Source: an uncultured Collinsella sp. (lineage in GTDB: Bacteria > Actinomycetota > Coriobacteriia > Coriobacteriales > Coriobacteriaceae). Taken from it: 17,431 nucleotides of DNA. Made by a program: the position numbers and the translations under genes. The notes beneath the pieces were generated by a model. The model was given only the letters and a program-made list of their open reading frames with translations. It searched no databases and had not been told where the DNA came from. Below, in pieces: positions 15,211 to 17,431 of this stretch (the stretch's first letter is position 1; every line of letters starts with the position of its first letter). Location: contig USHA01000044.1 of assembly GCA_900554325.1 (NCBI GenBank), positions 1-17,431 of the forward strand, read 5' to 3'.

Positions 15211-16311
15211 CTATTTTCCAGCGCGTGCGTTGTATGAACCAAAGTGCGATGTGATCATTTTTAGAGTTTGCTTGGGCCCCTTGTTCCATACGTTATACAG
15301 GCCCTCGCCCACGAGGTCCTTGGCGTATGCGCAGTAGCTGATTTTAGGGTCGGCGATGCCCATATACTCGGCATAGAGTTTTTTGGCCGCGGGGGTAACG
15401 CGAGGATTGGCAAATACCAGATCTTGCGGCATGCGTTCGAACATCTTGTGGATTGCCCGCTCGATTTCGGGGTGCCCCTCAATTCCGGTGTGCTCAATCA
15501 TGATGCCCATATAGGTGAAGCCGCGTGTGATTTGCGGTGTCCAGACGGCGGAGTCGGTGACGTTGAGCCGCTCAAGAATATCGACCATGTCGTTCCAGCG
15601 ATTAAACGGCATCAAGGGGTCACGCTTTGCCAGGGCGGCCGCCTTTTCGGGTGTTTCCTCACGGTAGCAATAATACGGCTTGGGCCAGTAAGCGATGGCC
15701 TTTGCCTGGCATAGCGTTTCGACGAGGAATGGATTATCGGCCCAACCTGCACCGGGGATTTCCTTAAACCAGATATTGTTTTGCATCAGGAAGTCGCGAC
15801 GATAGATTGCCGACCAAATGGACGGATGGTGAGCCAGCAGGTGTGGAGCGTCGTGAATGGTGAACGGTTGCCGAGACGGTTTGATGCGACCACGATATGC
15901 GCAATGTAGTTTGACCTCTTGGGGGGTATCGGGGTTGCGAATGATCCAATACGGGGTCTCAATAATATCGAGCTTGTTCGGACCGCCAAATTCGCGCTTG
16001 GCAAAGGCAAACATGTCGGAGTACATTCCGGGCTCGATCCAGTCATCGGGCTCGAGGATGGCAATCCAGTCGCCCATTGCCTCGCGAATGCCCAGATTGC
16101 AGGTTGCGCCGTAACCCTGGTTTGCCTTATCGATCACTCGAACGCGTGAGTCGCGCGCAGCGAAATCTTGCATAATGGCGAGCGAGTTGTCGGTGGATCC
16201 GTCGTTGATGGCGAGGATTTCCAGTTCGATTTTGTTTTCGTTTAATAGGCTGCCTATAGCCTGAGAAAGATACGGCTCGGCATTGTAAGTAGGCACGATT
16301 ACGGTCAGCAT
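15211..16311 (-). CDS. GT2-family glycosyltransferase (EpsJ-like)
   Basis: The protein has 366 residues. The GT-A nucleotide-sugar fold is evident: MLTVIVPTYNAEPYLSQAI, INDGSTDNS (Asp37, 35-43), NQGYGATCNLGI (64-75), and the metal site in LEPDDW (86-91, where many relatives have DADDW). The middle (WADNPFLVETL, PYYCYRE) fits the acceptor-binding half of this group. The 130 or so C-terminal residues are typical of the longer capsular/exopolysaccharide members. The donor sugar cannot be read. Its start has AGAGAAAG upstream and a TATAAT -10 31 bases away. It forms a two-gene operon with the acyltransferase, with a 4-base gap. Confidence 0.9.
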   Translation of the reverse strand: MLTVIVPTYNAEPYLSQAIGSLLNENKIELEILAINDGSTDNSLAIMQDFAARDSRVRVIDKANQGYGATCNLGIREAMGDWIAILEPDDWIEPGMYSDMFAFAKREFGGPNKLDIIETPYWIIRNPDTPQEVKLHCAYRGRIKPSRQPFTIHDAPHLLAHHPSIWSAIYRRDFLMQNNIWFKEIPGAGWADNPFLVETLCQAKAIAYWPKPYYCYREETPEKAAALAKRDPLMPFNRWNDMVDILERLNVTDSAVWTPQITRGFTYMGIMIEHTGIEGHPEIERAIHKMFERMPQDLVFANPRVTPAAKKLYAEYMGIADPKISYCAYAKDLVGEGLYNVWNKGPKQTLKMITSHFGSYNARAGK

Positions 16312-16341
16312 TCAAACACTTTCTCTAGGCGATTTGGAAGA

Positions 16342-16347
16342 ATTATA
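16342..16347 (-). promoter_or_regulatory. -10 element of the GT2/acyltransferase operon
   Basis: A perfect TATAAT lies on the minus strand (16347-16342), 31 bases before the GT2 start. No good -35 is found at 16-18 bases; TTGCAA lies only 11 bases upstream. Transcription would begin near 16335. Confidence 0.45.
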
Positions 16348-16383
16348 CCTAATTGCATTTGCAACGGTTTTAGTTGCGTTCGC

Positions 16384-17284
16384 CTAATACAGCCAAGGGC
16401 TGCACGACTATTGCTGACGCTGCGCCTGTAATGGATGTCAGCGATCGGCTGCAATAAAAATGTCGGCAGTGGCGAGACGGTTGTCCTTCCCATTCTTGCT
16501 CGTTATGGGACCGATCGATTGTGGACGCGGACTGAACCTAAAGACCAATCGTTGCCCAACAGGACGCGTGGGTTCGAAGGTGCCCTACAGGCATCTTCGA
16601 ACGATGCACGTATGAATGCATGGTTTAAATCTCAATCCATTTGGGAGTAGCAGAATAGGCGTGACAGCGCACTGTTCTCTGCGGTTAAAAAGGCACCGGC
16701 CTCATGTTTTGATGCCGCTGCTTCTACCGTGGACGCGATGGTCGATTTTGATGCCGGACTCGGCCAGCTGGTGTTTACATATAAGCACTGCCGATGGTAG
16801 TTACCATCGCGATAGGATTCACTCTATGAGCGACGGATATCGTGGCACGTCGAGCCTTTTTGCGGACATCGCATATCGCATGGCGATGTTGAACCCCGCA
16901 CTAGGGGATCGTGTGCTCAAGACGCCGGGCGTGGTAATGATTGACGAGATCGACCTTCATTTGCACCCTCGTTGACAGGCACGAATTCTGGAGGACCTCG
17001 TTCGCATCTTCCCCAACGTGCAGTTTGTCGTGACCACGCATTCGCCGGTTGTCGTGGCTTCAGTGCCTCGTGACAATATTTGCATTCTTGATGGCGAGAC
17101 CACGTCGGTTCCTGCGACGGAGACACACGGACGTGATGCGGGAGACATTCTCAACACTGTTTTAGATGCTTCCTCGCGTCCCGAGGAAGCAGCCCATTTG
17201 TTCGATGCATTTAACCGTGCTGTAGACGAAGGACGTCACGCCGACGCTAACTGTGCGGGCTTGGCCCCCGTCCCCCCAATCTAG
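16384..17284 (+). pseudogene. Broken ABC/AAA-type ATPase gene (5'-truncated, two frameshifts, two stops)
   Basis: Pieces of one protein lie in sequence across two frames. They are TTIADAAPVMDVSDRLQ (from about 16404), then KNVGSGETVVLPILARYGTD, then WFKSQSIWE, QNRRDSALFSAVKKA and DAGLGQLVFTYK, then ADGSYHRDRIHSMSDGYRGT, GVVMIDEIDLHLHPR, and QARILEDLVRIFPNVQFVVT with THSP. The breaks are a +1 shift at about 16455, TAG at 16648, a +1 shift at about 16786 and TGA at 16973, where a TGG Trp codon is expected after HPR. The ABC-like signature (SDGYRG), Walker B (VVMIDE) and the switch His (THSP) survive. The N-terminal part with Walker A is gone; the remnant abuts the promoter of the GT2 operon. 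Relatives are standalone RecF/OLD-like ATPases, some of them in phage-defence modules. Only the ATPase class is certain. Confidence 0.85.
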
Positions 17285-17314
17285 TAGACTCTAAACCGTT
17301 GCTAGATTAGGGGG
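17272..17314 (+). promoter_or_regulatory. 13-bp inverted repeat covering the Shine-Dalgarno of the last gene
   Basis: CCCCCCAATCTAG (17272-17284) pairs with CTAGATTAGGGGG (17302-17314) at 12 of 13 positions, with a 17-base loop. The 3' arm includes AGGGGG, the ribosome binding site of the gene at 17322. The stem is followed by ATTTT, so it could also end transcription from the left. A weak promoter (TTGGCC 17261-17266, 18 bases, TAGACT 17285-17290) would start transcription inside the loop. In that case the repeat would act only as DNA. Confidence 0.5.
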
Positions 17315-17321
17315 ATTTTCC

Positions 17322-17431
17322 ATGAGACGCTCCATGAAACGAATTTCCGGTGCCGCCGCCGCGCTGGCGGTCGCGGCCGCCCTGGCCCTGTGCGGGCCCG
17401 CGGCCTACGCCGCCCCCGCCGACCCGGGCGA
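17322..17431 (+). CDS. Secreted protein, N-terminal signal peptide only (partial)
   Basis: ATG at 17322 follows AGGGGGA at a normal distance. The 36 visible residues start MRRSMKRISGAAAALAVAAA and continue LALCGPAAYAAPADPG. This is a basic N-terminus, a long Ala-rich hydrophobic core and an AYA-A cleavage site near residue 29-30. A Cys in LALCG might suggest a lipobox, but basic and hydrophobic lengths fit an ordinary signal peptidase I signal better. The mature protein is outside the window, so its function cannot be stated. The local base composition is visibly richer in G and C than the pseudogene before it. Confidence 0.8.
   Translation, partial: MRRSMKRISGAAAALAVAAALALCGPAAYAAPADPG

Noticed and set aside
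16573..16601. Strong hairpin TTCGAAGGTGCC / GGCATCTTCGAA
   Set aside because: It has a 12-bp stem but no T-run on either side, and it lies within the coding remnant of the ATPase pseudogene, so it is probably incidental.
1..17431. CRISPR arrays, tRNA or rRNA genes, prophage modules
   Set aside because: I looked for regularly spaced repeats, cloverleaf arms and rRNA signatures on both strands and saw none.

Overview
The window looks like a stretch of chromosome from a moderately high-GC Gram-positive gut actinobacterium, most likely Collinsella or a close Coriobacteriia relative. This is my inference from the gene set: a sufC-B-D-S-U operon ending in the Gram-positive scaffold SufU and divergent from an Rrf2 regulator, an MPKTG sortase-anchored surface protein, a PF09820-type ATPase, and a NifU-like protein of the kind that partners GGGtGRT proteins. 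No database search was possible.

Layout. 1-334 (minus) is the start of a NifU-like Fe-S scaffold gene that runs off the left edge. 738-1547 (plus) is a RAYT/IS200-like HUH protein that appears to lack its catalytic tyrosine. 1624-6869 (minus) is the complete SUF operon, in transcription order sufC, sufB, sufD, sufS, sufU, with genes overlapping or nearly touching. It ends in a hairpin terminator at 1563-1595. 7092-7523 (plus) is a divergent Rrf2-type regulator with three cysteines, the probable Fe-S sensor for suf. 7662-9443 (plus) is a secreted, cell-wall-anchored protein with a lysozyme-like domain, followed by a terminator. 9646-11442 (plus) is a PF09820/PF08011-type ATPase-nuclease fusion whose key catalytic residues look substituted. 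From 11467 to 16311 lies a surface-polysaccharide group: two GT2 glycosyltransferases, a polytopic membrane protein and an OafA-like acyltransferase. 16384-17284 (plus) is the broken remnant of an ABC/AAA-type ATPase gene, with two frameshifts and two stops. At 17322 a new gene for a secreted protein begins and runs off the right edge.

How the genes work together. SufS extracts sulfur from cysteine and SufU relays it. SufBCD builds Fe-S clusters, and the Rrf2 protein probably reads cluster supply and controls the shared promoter region. The polysaccharide genes probably build or decorate a cell-surface glycan.

The most unusual signals are the following. (1) A dispersed palindromic element with GGGACA...TGTCCC ends occurs at the 3' end of sufU, next to the RAYT-like gene, and again as a 72-bp imperfect inverted repeat in the sufC/rrf2 promoter region. 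(2) Several enzymes keep their fold signatures but have lost catalytic residues (RAYT Tyr to Ser, ATPase Walker B Glu to Gly, nuclease ExK lost). (3) A 13-bp inverted repeat can pair with the Shine-Dalgarno sequence of the last gene.
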